Under the pieces are notes generated by a model. It searched no databases. It was not told the origin of the DNA and saw nothing but the letters and a program-made list of their open reading frames with translations. From Helicobacter canadensis MIT 98-5491 (lineage in GTDB: Bacteria; Campylobacterota; Campylobacteria; Campylobacterales; Helicobacteraceae), in the NCBI RefSeq assembly GCF_000162575.1, contig NZ_CM000776.2, positions 1,559,846-1,623,845 of the forward strand: a DNA stretch of 64,000 nucleotides. Direction: 5' to 3'. The position numbers and the translations under genes were made by a program. This document shows, one piece after another, positions 30,579 through 40,288 of the stretch (positions are counted from its first letter, which is position 1; the number at the start of each line of letters is the position of its first letter).

Positions 30579-31046
30579 GTTTTGCAATTCTTTTAATTTC
30601 TCTTTGATTGCTTCAATATGTCCTTTTACCTTGACATTTTTCCAAATAAATGCAATTTTTCCTTGAGGATTAATAATAAAAGTTGATCGAATAACCCCCT
30701 CATATTCTTTACCATAAAGCTTCTTTGGACCCCAAGCCCCATAAGCTTTTAAAACATTTTTGCTAGTATCGCTTAGCAATGTAAAATTCAATTTCTCTTT
30801 TTCTATAAAGCTTTGATGAGATTTGACACTATCAGGACTAATACCCAAAACAACCGCACTTAAATCATTTAATTCCGACAAATTATCCCGAAAATCACAA
30901 GCTTCTTTGGTGCAACCTGGCGTTTTGTCTTTAGGATAAAAATACAAAATTACCCAACTTCCACCAAAATCTTGCAAAGAAATTTCAGCATTATCTTGAT
31001 TGGGCAAACTAAAATTAGGGGCTTGAGCATTGATTGATAATTCCAT
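30567..31046 (-). CDS. bcp: Thiol peroxidase (bacterioferritin comigratory protein)
   Basis: 159 residues, peroxiredoxin fold. The peroxidatic Cys45 is in KDKTPGCTKEAC with a resolving Cys50 five residues on, as in BCP/PrxQ. It reduces H2O2 and lipid peroxides using thioredoxin. It is the last gene of the minus-strand run from 35364; the gap to folB is 25 nt. Confidence 0.95.
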   Translation of the reverse strand: MELSINAQAPNFSLPNQDNAEISLQDFGGSWVILYFYPKDKTPGCTKEACDFRDNLSELNDLSAVVLGISPDSVKSHQSFIEKEKLNFTLLSDTSKNVLKAYGAWGPKKLYGKEYEGVIRSTFIINPQGKIAFIWKNVKVKGHIEAIKEKLKELQNLPS

Positions 31047-31071
31047 ACTATTCCTTTATTTTTTTGTGATT

Positions 31072-31407
31072 CTAACAAATTTTATGACTAATTTGCATCG
31101 CTACTTTACAATCTTCAAAAATCTCTAATTTAGTGATAGTAATTTTATAGCTTTGAATCTGCGAAAATCGCTTTGGAATCTCTTTAGAAAAATACTCTAA
31201 GGCTTCTTCTAATAGCCCAAATTCATTCAAAAAAGCCTCTTTAAAAAACTCCCTTAACTCACGATAATCCAAAAAAGATTCCCCTTGATTCTTAAAATAG
31301 CAAAACTCCCCTTCTAGCTTAATCTTTTGCCTCTTTTCCCTCTCAAAAGGTAAAATCCCAATCACAACCTCCAAAATCCAATCTTCTAAAAAAATCACAT
31401 ATTCCAT
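31072..31407 (-). CDS. folB: Dihydroneopterin aldolase-like FolB
   Basis: 111 residues with the FolB N-terminal pattern (IFLEDWILEVVIGILPFEREKRQKI), the strand-helix order of the tunnelling fold, and a C-terminal ITITKLEIFEDCKVAMQ. It would act in folate synthesis. The sequence is divergent and the active-site residues are not all certain. Eleven bases downstream of the Mla lipoprotein gene. Confidence 0.75.
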   Translation of the reverse strand: MEYVIFLEDWILEVVIGILPFEREKRQKIKLEGEFCYFKNQGESFLDYRELREFFKEAFLNEFGLLEEALEYFSKEIPKRFSQIQSYKITITKLEIFEDCKVAMQISHKIC

Positions 31408-31418
31408 ATAAATTTACT

Positions 31419-31970
31419 CTACATTTGCAAAAAAGCTTGAAAATATCCATCCAAGATTACTGCATTCATTGTTTTAATAATCTCTTGAAAATCTCCCTCT
31501 GGCACTACTTCATCGCGATAAATCCATAAAGTCTTTGAAACTTTGGCATTTTTTTGTAACTTTGCCTCAAAAAGCACACGATTAGAAACCTCATCATAAG
31601 AAAAATCTAGCACATACAGCTTCAGAGAATCTCTTGCCAAATCCTTACTTTCTACCAAATTTATACAACTTTGGTGAGCTGCTTTTAACATTAAAGAATC
31701 AAGCATATCAGGTAAAGATTCTATCCATTGATTCTTTGCAAAATAGGCAACCTCATTAGGTGATTGCCTATAAGCAATTTTCTGTGTATTGATTTTTTCT
31801 ACCGCCTCGACACCCAACCAATGATAAACTTGAATACTTTTACAATTCACTTCCTTATAAGGAATTTCCAATTGATAATAACTCACAGGCAAAACCTCTT
31901 TGCTAATACAACCACTAAAGATTACCCCCAAAATAATTCCTAAAATAATATTTTTTAATCTTATTTTCAT
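31419..31970 (-). CDS. ABC-transport auxiliary lipoprotein of the Mla-type system
   Basis: 183 residues with a lipobox (GVIFSGC, Cys21). The body resembles the auxiliary component family PqiC/DUF330 (LPVSYYQLEIP; LDFSYDEVSNRVLFEAKLQ). Such lipoproteins go with MCE-type transporters. It is the fourth gene of mlaE-mlaF-mlaD-lipoprotein, with gaps of about 9 nt. It likely supports phospholipid trafficking between the membranes. Confidence 0.8.
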   Translation of the reverse strand: MKIRLKNIILGIILGVIFSGCISKEVLPVSYYQLEIPYKEVNCKSIQVYHWLGVEAVEKINTQKIAYRQSPNEVAYFAKNQWIESLPDMLDSLMLKAAHQSCINLVESKDLARDSLKLYVLDFSYDEVSNRVLFEAKLQKNAKVSKTLWIYRDEVVPEGDFQEIIKTMNAVILDGYFQAFLQM

Positions 31971-31979
31971 TGCACTCCT

Positions 31980-32777
31980 TTATTCGCGAGGTCCGAGTTT
32001 TTGTTTAGTTGAATGAAACAAAAAACCACTAGGCGAATCCCTAAAATCATCCAAAATTTCATTGCCTTCTTGCAAAATTTTTTGTAAAGACTTAGAATTT
32101 TGCTCTAAATTAAATAACAAAGGGGTCAAAATCAATCTTAAATTATAATCCCCTTGTTTTAAATCTTCATCCAATCTTGCCCTCACTTCCCCAATATTTC
32201 TAATCTCTGCTCTAGCATCTTTTAGCACCCAGTAAAGCTCACTAGACACATTAGCAAAATTCTGCAAACCCATTTCAATATTTCCAAGATTCTTATCATT
32301 AAGTAATTGATTAAACCGCTCCAAACTCGTTTCTAATTGTGCCATTACATTCTCAGCCTTAGAACTCACCTGCTCAATCCAATTTTCCTTAAAACCCAAA
32401 ATTGCCTTTTGTGATTGACTAAAAGGCTTACCTTTTCCTTGAATTAGAGTTAAAAAATTACCACCTGTTAAGCCTTGTGATTGCACCGCTACTTTACTAC
32501 CTTCATTTAGTATAATTTCCTTTTGAACCCACACCACAATCTCCACTTCATTTCCGCTTAATTGATAATGCCTAACAAACCCAACGGGCAATCCTAAATA
32601 TTTCACAGGAGTTTCTACTCTAATGCCATTAGGAAGCTCTTTATTATAAATATAATACTCATTATATTCGCTTAGATTTCTATCGTATTTACCCATCCAA
32701 AAAATAAATCCCGCTAAAGCCAACAGAACCGCGATAAAAAATACTCCAAGTAATACATAATTTAATCGTGTCTCCAT
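31980..32777 (-). CDS. mlaD: MCE-domain protein MlaD
   Basis: 265 residues: one N-terminal membrane anchor (LLGVFFIAVLLALAGFIFW), an MCE domain (residues 35-110, NGIRVETPVKYLGLPVGFV and GLTGGNFLTL), then a long helical tail rich in Glu/Asn. It is the substrate-binding subunit of the phospholipid ABC transporter, in the periplasm. Confidence 0.92.
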   Translation of the reverse strand: METRLNYVLLGVFFIAVLLALAGFIFWMGKYDRNLSEYNEYYIYNKELPNGIRVETPVKYLGLPVGFVRHYQLSGNEVEIVVWVQKEIILNEGSKVAVQSQGLTGGNFLTLIQGKGKPFSQSQKAILGFKENWIEQVSSKAENVMAQLETSLERFNQLLNDKNLGNIEMGLQNFANVSSELYWVLKDARAEIRNIGEVRARLDEDLKQGDYNLRLILTPLLFNLEQNSKSLQKILQEGNEILDDFRDSPSGFLFHSTKQKLGPRE

Positions 32778-32786
32778 TCTCTTCCC

Positions 32787-33518
32787 TTAAATTTGATACA
32801 AAAATAAATCTAGCGAATTAGTTTGGGCTCTTAGCTCTTCTAAACTGCCTTGAAAAAAAACTTTTTTATCCTTTAAAACCACCATTCTATCCACAACCCC
32901 CTTAACACTCTCCATATCGTGCGTTACCATTACAATACTAATTCCAAGCAAATCTCTAAGCTCTTTAATGAGTGCATCAAAATGCCTTGCACTCTTAGGA
33001 TCTAATCCGCTTGTTGGTTCATCCAAAAAAAGAATCTTTGGGCTAAGACTTAAGGCTCTAGCTAAACCAACGCGTTTCACCATTCCTCCGCTTAACTCAC
33101 TAGGATAAAGCCTAGCAACTTCAGGATTCAACCCTACTCTTGTTAGCCAAAAATACGCCAAATTCTCTCTGTCTTGTTTGTCAAATTTTGTGTATTCGCA
33201 CAAAGGCAAAGTAAGATTATCTAATACATTAAGAGAGCTAAATAACGCTCCAAATTGAAACAACACTCCAAAATTTAATTTCATCGCTAAAGTTTCTTTA
33301 GCATCCAACCCCCAAATTTCTTTACCCAAAATCCTAACTTCTCCACTAATAGGTTTTTTAAGAAAAATCATTGTATTTAAAAGTGTGCTTTTACCGCTCC
33401 CACTACCCCCCAAAAGTGCAAAAATATCGCGAGAATATACTTCAAAGCTCACTCCATCGTGAATAATATTCTTGCCATATCCCGTGCAAAGATTTTTAAT
33501 TTGTATTAAACTCTCCAT
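32787..33518 (-). CDS. mlaF: Phospholipid ABC transporter ATPase MlaF
   Basis: 243 residues, one ABC domain: Walker A GGSGSGKST, signature LSGGMVKRVGLARAL, Walker B ILFLDEPTSGLDP and a switch His (VMVTHDM). The 'GGMVKRVGLARAL' form is typical of Mla-type ATPases. It directly adjoins mlaE. Confidence 0.95.
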   Translation of the reverse strand: MESLIQIKNLCTGYGKNIIHDGVSFEVYSRDIFALLGGSGSGKSTLLNTMIFLKKPISGEVRILGKEIWGLDAKETLAMKLNFGVLFQFGALFSSLNVLDNLTLPLCEYTKFDKQDRENLAYFWLTRVGLNPEVARLYPSELSGGMVKRVGLARALSLSPKILFLDEPTSGLDPKSARHFDALIKELRDLLGISIVMVTHDMESVKGVVDRMVVLKDKKVFFQGSLEELRAQTNSLDLFLYQI

Positions 33519-34646
33519 TTACCAGCCCATCTCTGTAAAAACCACCGAACAAAGCGCATCAAAAGCAATCACCAAAAAAATGGATTCCACCACACTCTTA
33601 GTCGTATGCACTCCAATACTACGCGTATCCTTAGCCACAATAAATCCGTGAAAACAACCAACAAAAGAAATAATCAAGCCAAAAAATGGAGCTTTAGCGA
33701 TCCCTACCCAAAAATGCCGCATATCCACCACCTGCAAAAATCGCTCCACAAACTGCTCAGTGCCAATTCCAAGCTGTAATTGACACACCAACATAGCCCC
33801 CAAAAGCCCAAACAAATCAGCAATAAAAACCACCAAAGGCAAAACCAAACAAAGTGCCAACATACGAGGCAAAACCAAAAAGGTAATTGGATCAAATCCC
33901 ATAACACGCATTGCATCAATTTCTTGAGTTGCCCTCATCATTCCAATCTCTGCACTAAAAGCAGATGCACTCCGCCCTGCAATGATAATTGCTGTAATAA
34001 TTGGTGCCATTTCTCGCAAAGTTAGCATAGAACTCATCTCAACAATCAAAATACTTGCCCCAAATTGCCCTAACTGAATCGAACCTTGATAGGCAATCAC
34101 AATCCCAATTAAAAAACAAGCCAATGCTACGATTCCAATCGCTTTTACTAGCGATTCTTGAATGCAATACAAAGTTGCTTTTAAGCGAATGTTTTTAGGC
34201 TGTAAAAGACTTGAAAACCAAGCATAAAGAATCTCTCCAAAAAATCCAATTGCCATAAGAGAATCTTTGAAAAAACCCTTGATAATTTGAAAACTATCCC
34301 AATGCAATTTAATAAAATCTTGAACCATATCTTGTTTTAGGGGATTTTTTCGAGTTGCAAGAATCTGAAAAATTTGCTGACTTTTAGAGTGATTTTTTAA
34401 AGCGTTCTCTAAAACAATATTTTTTGATTCTAGGGCAAGAATCCACCGCTCCAAAATCTCTCCGCCACAAAAATCCAAATCAAAATTTTCAGCCAATTCA
34501 ATTTTAATCTTAACATTAGTCAATTTTATAGAATCAAGTCTTAAAAGCAATGATTTTGGGATTTTATAATCCCAAAGTCCGCTTAATTTTAGAATATAAA
34601 TATCATTGTCTATAATTTCTAATGTTGGTGTCATTTTACTCTTCAT
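33519..34646 (-). CDS. mlaE: Phospholipid ABC transporter permease MlaE with N-terminal STAS-like domain
   Basis: 375 residues. The first ~115 form a soluble STAS-like domain (LEIIDNDIYILKLSGLWDY), followed by an MlaE permease with about five helices and the conserved GRSASAFSAEIGMM and QEIDAMRVMGFDPI cytoplasmic loop. In E. coli the STAS protein MlaB is separate; here it is fused, as is usual in this phylum. It overlaps the thiol:disulfide gene by 11 nt. Confidence 0.94.
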   Translation of the reverse strand: MKSKMTPTLEIIDNDIYILKLSGLWDYKIPKSLLLRLDSIKLTNVKIKIELAENFDLDFCGGEILERWILALESKNIVLENALKNHSKSQQIFQILATRKNPLKQDMVQDFIKLHWDSFQIIKGFFKDSLMAIGFFGEILYAWFSSLLQPKNIRLKATLYCIQESLVKAIGIVALACFLIGIVIAYQGSIQLGQFGASILIVEMSSMLTLREMAPIITAIIIAGRSASAFSAEIGMMRATQEIDAMRVMGFDPITFLVLPRMLALCLVLPLVVFIADLFGLLGAMLVCQLQLGIGTEQFVERFLQVVDMRHFWVGIAKAPFFGLIISFVGCFHGFIVAKDTRSIGVHTTKSVVESIFLVIAFDALCSVVFTEMGW

Positions 34647-35364
34647 AAATAAAAGGAACGCCTTTAATCACTCCACTTTTAAAAACTTTCTCTGTATTGC
34701 GAGTAATTTGCGAATAATCTGTCTTTAATTCCTTATTACTCAAAGCGATATCTTTAAAATATTTATTCAAAATTGCAACTTTTCCTTTTGTGTCATCTTT
34801 TTTTAATTTAGCTGCTTCACTCATAATAAGTTGAGATTTGATAAAGGCTTCCTTTTCGTGAATTGGGGCAAAAATAATTTTAATATTAGCCTCTTTTAAT
34901 TCTTGGTCAATACCCTTTAAATGCTCACGACAATAAGGACAATCTGGATCAGAAACTACAATCTTAGTAGGGAGATTCTCACTTGCTCCTTTTAAATACA
35001 AGAAATCACTCTCTTTAAAGCCACTAAAAAGTTCCTTTAAAACCTTAGAATCTCTAGCTTCTTTCTCTTTTTGCGCTTGATTTAAAGCTTCTTGCATCAT
35101 TTGCGTATCCACATTGCTAAGCTTTAAAACATTGCTTAATCCAATAAAATATTCACCCTCTTTACTCACAATCACAGGGAAAATATCTCCACCTTTTGTT
35201 TTACCAATTACAAAATACATTGAAGGAAAACTAACAAGCTCTTTTTTGAACTCCACTTCCACCTCAACATCCGTCATATCTTTAATACTTTTTTTAAAAT
35301 TCTCTTCTAAAGCAGCACTTGCAAAAGTCAAACCACAAGCCAAAATGGCAATAATTTTTTTCAT
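34636..35364 (-). CDS. Periplasmic thiol:disulfide protein, DsbC/DsbG-like
   Basis: 242 residues from ATG 35364, preferred because AAGGA is 6 nt upstream; an ATG two codons earlier touches the RBS. Sec signal KKIIAILACGLTFASA, an N-terminal dimerisation-like region, then a thioredoxin fold with active site CPYC (Cys142, Cys145) and a cis-Pro loop GVPFIYEE close to the C-terminus. It would isomerise or reduce disulfides, or act as oxidase, as related Helicobacter Dsb proteins do. First gene of the mla run. Confidence 0.85.
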   Translation of the reverse strand: MKKIIAILACGLTFASAALEENFKKSIKDMTDVEVEVEFKKELVSFPSMYFVIGKTKGGDIFPVIVSKEGEYFIGLSNVLKLSNVDTQMMQEALNQAQKEKEARDSKVLKELFSGFKESDFLYLKGASENLPTKIVVSDPDCPYCREHLKGIDQELKEANIKIIFAPIHEKEAFIKSQLIMSEAAKLKKDDTKGKVAILNKYFKDIALSNKELKTDYSQITRNTEKVFKSGVIKGVPFIYEE

Positions 35365-35436
35365 TAACATTCCTTGTATTTTTTGTTAATCATTATACAA
35401 AGAAAACCTAAAAAAGCCCCTAAAAAACTAATTTAA

Positions 35437-36633
35437 TTATCCTTTAATTTGCATCGGTAATTCCCAAAGTGGTAAAAAGATACCAAGTGCTAACCACAAC
35501 ACAAGAATCCCAAGCACAAAAACCATCAAAGGCTCCATCATTGCCAATAAACTCTCACTTTTACTCTGCAATTCCTCTTGATGCAATGCCAAAACCACCT
35601 CCAAGGCTTCCAAGAATCCAGCTTGATCCTTGGCACTATGGAGTAATTGCATGCTTAGCGAATCCCAAACTCCACTGCCCTCAAAACTATCTGCAATCAA
35701 AGCCCCACGCATAAGACTAGGATAAATCTCTTGCAATCTTTCTTTAAGATAAGCATTGCTTAATGACTTTGTTGCAATATCCAAAACCATTTTTAACTCC
35801 AAATCGCTTTTATAAAGCCAATAAAAACACAATAAAAACTGCGAAGTTTGATAAAAATATAACACTCTCCCCAAAAAAGGTATCTTTAAAAGCCATTTTG
35901 ATATTTTTGCTTGAAATTTCTTATTTACACAATAAAGCTTTCTCAAAAGCCATAATCCTAAAATCGATGCACCAACAATCAAAATCCCATAATTTAAAAC
36001 CAAAACTCTCATAAAAAGCAAACTTTGACTAGCCAAAGGCAGAGATGTATCAAGACTAGCAAACAAGCTTTCAAATTGTGGCAACACAAAAAGCGTGATA
36101 CCTAAAAAAACCAAAACCATAACACAAACCATAAAAAGCGGATAAAACAGAATCTTTCTTAAAAGCTTGTGATTTTTTTGCCTATTTTGCAAATCTAGCA
36201 AAATAAACTCCACAGATTCTACCAATCTTCCGCTTTTTTGCCCTATCCCAATCATCGCACAAATAAAATCTGAAAAACCCGCATCCTTAAAACAATCAGC
36301 CAATTCCTTACCTTGATGAAGCGAATTAGAAACCTTTAAAAACTGCATTTTTAGATAATTATTCTTAGCGTATTTTTGAATACTTTCTAATAAATCTTTT
36401 AGTGGTAAATTGGCTTTTAGTCCAAATTTTAGCTGATAAAATGCGTTAGAAATTTCTTTTATCTTAGGCTTTTGCAAGAAAAAATAATCTAACCAACTTG
36501 CTTTATAATCTATCGCCAAAACCAAAACTTTCTTTTTTTGTAGAGTTTCTTCGAGTGCTTTTTTATTGGGAGCATTAAATTTTTGCTCATAAATCTTGCC
36601 ACCCTTTTTGTATTTAACCACAAAAGAAGGCAT
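35437..36633 (-). CDS. ctsF: Type II secretion/competence inner-membrane protein (GspF/PilC family)
   Basis: 398 residues with a short N-terminal domain and two T2SSF domains, each with membrane helices (ILFYPLFMVCVMVLVFLGITLF; a C-terminal MVFVLGILVLWLALGIFL). It is the platform protein that couples the GspE ATPase to pseudopilus assembly. The order ctsF-ctsE matches the C. jejuni transformation locus. One-base overlap with ctsE. Confidence 0.88.
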   Translation of the reverse strand: MPSFVVKYKKGGKIYEQKFNAPNKKALEETLQKKKVLVLAIDYKASWLDYFFLQKPKIKEISNAFYQLKFGLKANLPLKDLLESIQKYAKNNYLKMQFLKVSNSLHQGKELADCFKDAGFSDFICAMIGIGQKSGRLVESVEFILLDLQNRQKNHKLLRKILFYPLFMVCVMVLVFLGITLFVLPQFESLFASLDTSLPLASQSLLFMRVLVLNYGILIVGASILGLWLLRKLYCVNKKFQAKISKWLLKIPFLGRVLYFYQTSQFLLCFYWLYKSDLELKMVLDIATKSLSNAYLKERLQEIYPSLMRGALIADSFEGSGVWDSLSMQLLHSAKDQAGFLEALEVVLALHQEELQSKSESLLAMMEPLMVFVLGILVLWLALGIFLPLWELPMQIKG

Positions 36634-38141
36634 TATTTAATCACCTTATACACTTCTTTAAGATCTGTGATGCCCTTTTTAACTTTATTGAGTGCCTTTT
36701 TTTCTAAAGTAAAATTTTCATTATTAGCAAGGATTTTTTCTAAAATTTCTGTTTTGGTAATTTTTTGGGCAATAAAATCCTCTAAATCCTTATCCATACA
36801 TAAAATCTCCGCAACCACTTCACGCCCACTATAACCCGTGTAATTACACATTTCACAACCCTTTGAGACAAAGACTCCATTTTGAGATTCTCGACAATGC
36901 CTACAAAGCTTCCTTAGCAATCTTTGGGCAATGATTCCACTTAGGGCTTGGGAAATAAAATATGGCTCTAGCCCCATATCCAACAAACGCACAATCGTAT
37001 CTAGTGAATCATTAGTGTGCAATGTTGCAAAAACTAAATGCCCAGTAAATGCCGCTTGAATCGCAATTTGCAATGTCTCTTTATCTCGCACTTCGCCTAG
37101 AATAATAACATCAGGATCTTGCCTTAGGACATTTCTTAAAATCGACGCAAAATTAATCTTAGAACCTATTGCCACTTGAGAAATATGCCTTAGCCGATAC
37201 TCCACAGGATCTTCAAGCGTAATGATTTTAAGATTTCTCTCTTTTAAGATATTTAAGATTCCATACATTGTTGTGCTTTTTCCGCTTCCTGTTGGTCCAG
37301 TAATAAAAACTAAACCATAGGGCAAATTAAAAAGATTGGTGATTTTTTCTAGCTCATTAGATGAAAACCCCAAAGCCTCTAAAGGCATCAGTGTTTTTTG
37401 CTTATCTAGGATTCGAAGCACTATGGATTCTCCCTCAATTAAAGGAAGTGTGGAAATGCGAAAATCAAAGTCCTTAAAGGCTTTGTTTTTTAGCTCTATG
37501 CTTAGTGAAAACCTTCCATCTTGCGGGATTCTAGTCTCTGTGATATTGAGATGAGAAAGTAGCTTAATACACGAACTTAGCGGATTTAAAAGCCAAGATT
37601 CCAAACTCAAATACTCCACCAAAACCCCATCGATTCTAAGGCGAATCCTCAAAGTCTCAAAGTCTCTCTCAAAATGCACATCACTTGCACCCTTATAAAC
37701 AGCCTCTTGCAAAATAAGCTTTAAAAACTCTAAAATACTAGAATTTTCCTCTTTAGAATCTTTGGCAATTTCATTTGGAATCCTCTCTAAAAGATTCTGC
37801 AATAACTCCTCTCGCTCAAGCCAAGAAATCGCTGCCTTAAAATCTCTATTTTTAATTAAACCAAACACGATAGAAAAGTTAGAAAAAATCATTTTCAGAG
37901 TTTCTTGATAAGACTTCTCAAAAGGATTTTTTAAGGCAATGAGCAAAATTTTCTCTTCTTTTTTTATAATAATGGCTTCAAAATATTTCATTTGATCTAA
38001 ACTTAAGAGAAATGCCACTTCTTTTTTAATGGCACCAAGCTTAAATAGCTCCAAGCCAAGCTCTTTTGCTAACTTCTCAAAAAGCAAATCCTCTTCTTCT
38101 AAAGAAAGGGAATCCAAATCACTTTCAAAAAACTCTTTCAA
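36633..38141 (-). CDS. ctsE: Type II secretion/competence ATPase (GspE/PilB family)
   Basis: 502 residues. Hexameric traffic ATPase with Walker A GPTGSGKSTT (near 282), Asp box EDPVEYRL, Walker B DPDVIILGEVRD, His box ATLHTND and a zinc tetra-cysteine (CRHC...CEMC). It powers pseudopilus extension for DNA uptake. The N-terminal region (1-120) is a divergent GspE N-domain. Confidence 0.92.
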   Translation of the reverse strand: MKEFFESDLDSLSLEEEDLLFEKLAKELGLELFKLGAIKKEVAFLLSLDQMKYFEAIIIKKEEKILLIALKNPFEKSYQETLKMIFSNFSIVFGLIKNRDFKAAISWLEREELLQNLLERIPNEIAKDSKEENSSILEFLKLILQEAVYKGASDVHFERDFETLRIRLRIDGVLVEYLSLESWLLNPLSSCIKLLSHLNITETRIPQDGRFSLSIELKNKAFKDFDFRISTLPLIEGESIVLRILDKQKTLMPLEALGFSSNELEKITNLFNLPYGLVFITGPTGSGKSTTMYGILNILKERNLKIITLEDPVEYRLRHISQVAIGSKINFASILRNVLRQDPDVIILGEVRDKETLQIAIQAAFTGHLVFATLHTNDSLDTIVRLLDMGLEPYFISQALSGIIAQRLLRKLCRHCRESQNGVFVSKGCEMCNYTGYSGREVVAEILCMDKDLEDFIAQKITKTEILEKILANNENFTLEKKALNKVKKGITDLKEVYKVIK

Positions 38142-38797
38142 ATCTTATTGCCTTGCATTTTCTCTAACAATAATGCTAATTTTTCATCATAATAAGTTTG
38201 TAAAACATACTCTAAAACTTCTATAGCCTCTACTTTTTTACCCTCCAAATACAATCCCTTTGCAAAAACTTCCCAACTCCCTAGATTCTGTGGATTCTCT
38301 TGGTTTGCTTTTAATGCAAGAGTTTTGGCAGCTTGATAATTTTCTTTGGCTAAAAATTCTCTTGCCTGATCCAACCAATCCTCTTTTACTTCTTTGGGGC
38401 GACTTGCAAGAATAATTTTTTTGCTTTTTTCTTGTGGCAATTTGGCTTGGGGCAATGTTTCTTGAGATATTTTTGTCATAGTTTCTTTTTGTGGTGTTAA
38501 AATGGGCTTTTTAGGGAGTGGCGGATTCAAGGACAAATATTCTGCAAACACCCAACCACCAGAAATCTTCAAAAATCCATTTTCCATTTTAGAGTATTCG
38601 CAGATCTTTGCATTATATTCCAACCTCCCTTGAATATCTGCTTCAATCGTTGGTTTCTCTCTTAAGTTTAGCCCACTAGCTTGGACATAAAAACAAGGCT
38701 TTTGGATAGATTTTGATTCTAAATGAGAATTCCTATCTTTAGCAAAAAAGATTAAAATTCCACCCATCATCATACAAAGCAAGGCAAATTTCAGCAT
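38138..38797 (-). CDS. SH3-like/TPR membrane-anchored protein of the competence locus
   Basis: 219 residues: an N-terminal membrane anchor (FALLCMMMGGILIFFA), a bacterial SH3-like domain (FYVQASGLNLREKPTIEAD, about 33-85), a Pro/Lys-rich linker (95-140) and a TPR-like helical repeat (DQAREFLAKENYQAAKTLALKANQENPQNLGSWEVFAKGLYLEGKKVEAIEVLEY, spanning ~145-205). It overlaps ctsE by 4 nt and adjoins the secretin gene. The usual C. jejuni operon has CtsP/CtsX in this area; this protein does not look like an ATPase. It is probably a pilot or scaffolding factor (inference). Confidence 0.7.
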   Translation of the reverse strand: MLKFALLCMMMGGILIFFAKDRNSHLESKSIQKPCFYVQASGLNLREKPTIEADIQGRLEYNAKICEYSKMENGFLKISGGWVFAEYLSLNPPLPKKPILTPQKETMTKISQETLPQAKLPQEKSKKIILASRPKEVKEDWLDQAREFLAKENYQAAKTLALKANQENPQNLGSWEVFAKGLYLEGKKVEAIEVLEYVLQTYYDEKLALLLEKMQGNKI

Positions 38798-40288
38798 TTA
38801 TTCCTCCTTAATAAGACTATATCCAAGTGCTTCTAGACTAATACTATCTTGTGCTTGGATAATTTTTGGCTCAATGATAAAAACAATCTCTTCTGTATTT
38901 TCTACCTCTTGAGAGTAAGAAAAGAGTGGCTTAATCAAGGGAATACTCCCTAAAATAGGTATTTTATTTTCCTTAGTTGCAAAATTTTTAGAAATCAATC
39001 CTCCCAAAATAACCTTTTGATTATTTTTCACACTCACAATTGAAGAGAGCTGATTAGTCGTCAAATTTGGTGGAGTTTCAAAAGCAGTATTAGGAATCTC
39101 GGTGCGATTCTCTTTGGTTTTAGTAATGGAAGGATTGATTTTTAGCATAATTTCCTCTCCAAAAACAAGTGGAGTAATATCCAATAAAACCCCCGCAAAA
39201 AGGCTTGGATATTCATTATCGGTATTAGTAAGCGTTGTTTGAGCGTTTGTATTTTGATAAATGGTGTTTTTTTGATAGCGCAAAATATCCCCCACGCTAA
39301 TCATAGCGGGTTGATTATTAAGCGTCAAAACTTTTGGATTAGAAATTGATTCAACTTTGCCATAAGATTCTAAAAATTCAATAATTCGATTAAGGCTTAA
39401 GCCTTGCGAAAAAATATTGATTCCATAATGCAAATTACTCACACCCTTTTGCCCTACAATATTTATCCCACTTGTATTCCCAACTTCTCCATTTCCACCA
39501 AAACTCGCCCCCTCTCCAAATGCTGGAATTATTAAATTTTGTAGATTATAAAGCTCATCCCAATTAATGCCTGTGGTGTTAGTGTTATTATGAGTGATAC
39601 TTAAAATATGCACATCAATCAAGACTTGCTTTTGCAATCTTTGGTGCAAACTCTGAATATATGATTCTACCCTCTCTAATTCCCTTTTGCTACCTCGCAC
39701 ACTAATAAGCCCTGCTCCCTTATTAAGCACAACCCTAGAATCATTTTCTTTTTGTCCCAAAATCCCCAATATCTCTCCCTCAATAGTCTCCCAAAAATTA
39801 AACCCATCTTCACTAGTAATATTAATCCCCGATTTACTTGTCGCTTGTGAATCTTCTGTAGAACTGACATAGCTAGAATACCTAGAAGAATTATCCTCGT
39901 GATTAATAGAAACTGAAGTGTTGCTAATACCTACTCGATTGGTGCTAACATAGTTGATTTTATAGGTTTTAGTCTCCTTGCTTTTAAGCAGCAAAACATC
40001 ATTGCTATAAACATAATGCAAATCTGCTTGTTTAAAGAGCAAATCAAACACAAAATTCAAATCTTTTCCCTTAAAATTAACCATTGTTAATTCTCTATTC
40101 AAATGCTCCTTTACTGCTTCATCACCTAATACCACACTAAAAGAACACTCGTTTGCAAACTCTCCCAAAACCTCATAAATCTTAACTCCAAAATCTTGCA
40201 ACTCTAAATCAAATACTCGATTCTCACAAGCCTGTAAAAAACCAAAGCTTATCACCCAAAAATAAAAAACAAATTTCAAAAAAATCAC
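38798..40288 (-). CDS. ctsD: Secretin (GspD/PilQ family)
   Basis: 496 residues from GTG 40288, chosen because it overlaps the upstream stop (GTGA) and has AGAGAGG at the right distance. Signal MIFLKFVFYFWVISFGFLQA with a following Cys, possibly a lipobox. An N-terminal secretin N-domain is followed by the C-terminal secretin domain (VSIGDILRY, PSLFAGVLLDITPLV, KNNQKVILGGLIS, VPILGSIPLIKPLFS). It forms the outer-membrane channel for DNA import. Confidence 0.9.
   Translation of the reverse strand: MIFLKFVFYFWVISFGFLQACENRVFDLELQDFGVKIYEVLGEFANECSFSVVLGDEAVKEHLNRELTMVNFKGKDLNFVFDLLFKQADLHYVYSNDVLLLKSKETKTYKINYVSTNRVGISNTSVSINHEDNSSRYSSYVSSTEDSQATSKSGINITSEDGFNFWETIEGEILGILGQKENDSRVVLNKGAGLISVRGSKRELERVESYIQSLHQRLQKQVLIDVHILSITHNNTNTTGINWDELYNLQNLIIPAFGEGASFGGNGEVGNTSGINIVGQKGVSNLHYGINIFSQGLSLNRIIEFLESYGKVESISNPKVLTLNNQPAMISVGDILRYQKNTIYQNTNAQTTLTNTDNEYPSLFAGVLLDITPLVFGEEIMLKINPSITKTKENRTEIPNTAFETPPNLTTNQLSSIVSVKNNQKVILGGLISKNFATKENKIPILGSIPLIKPLFSYSQEVENTEEIVFIIEPKIIQAQDSISLEALGYSLIKEE

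Noticed and set aside
33704..33919. Cys/Trp-rich minus-strand frame in mlaE
   Set aside because: Shadow of the MlaE reading frame; composition is abnormal.
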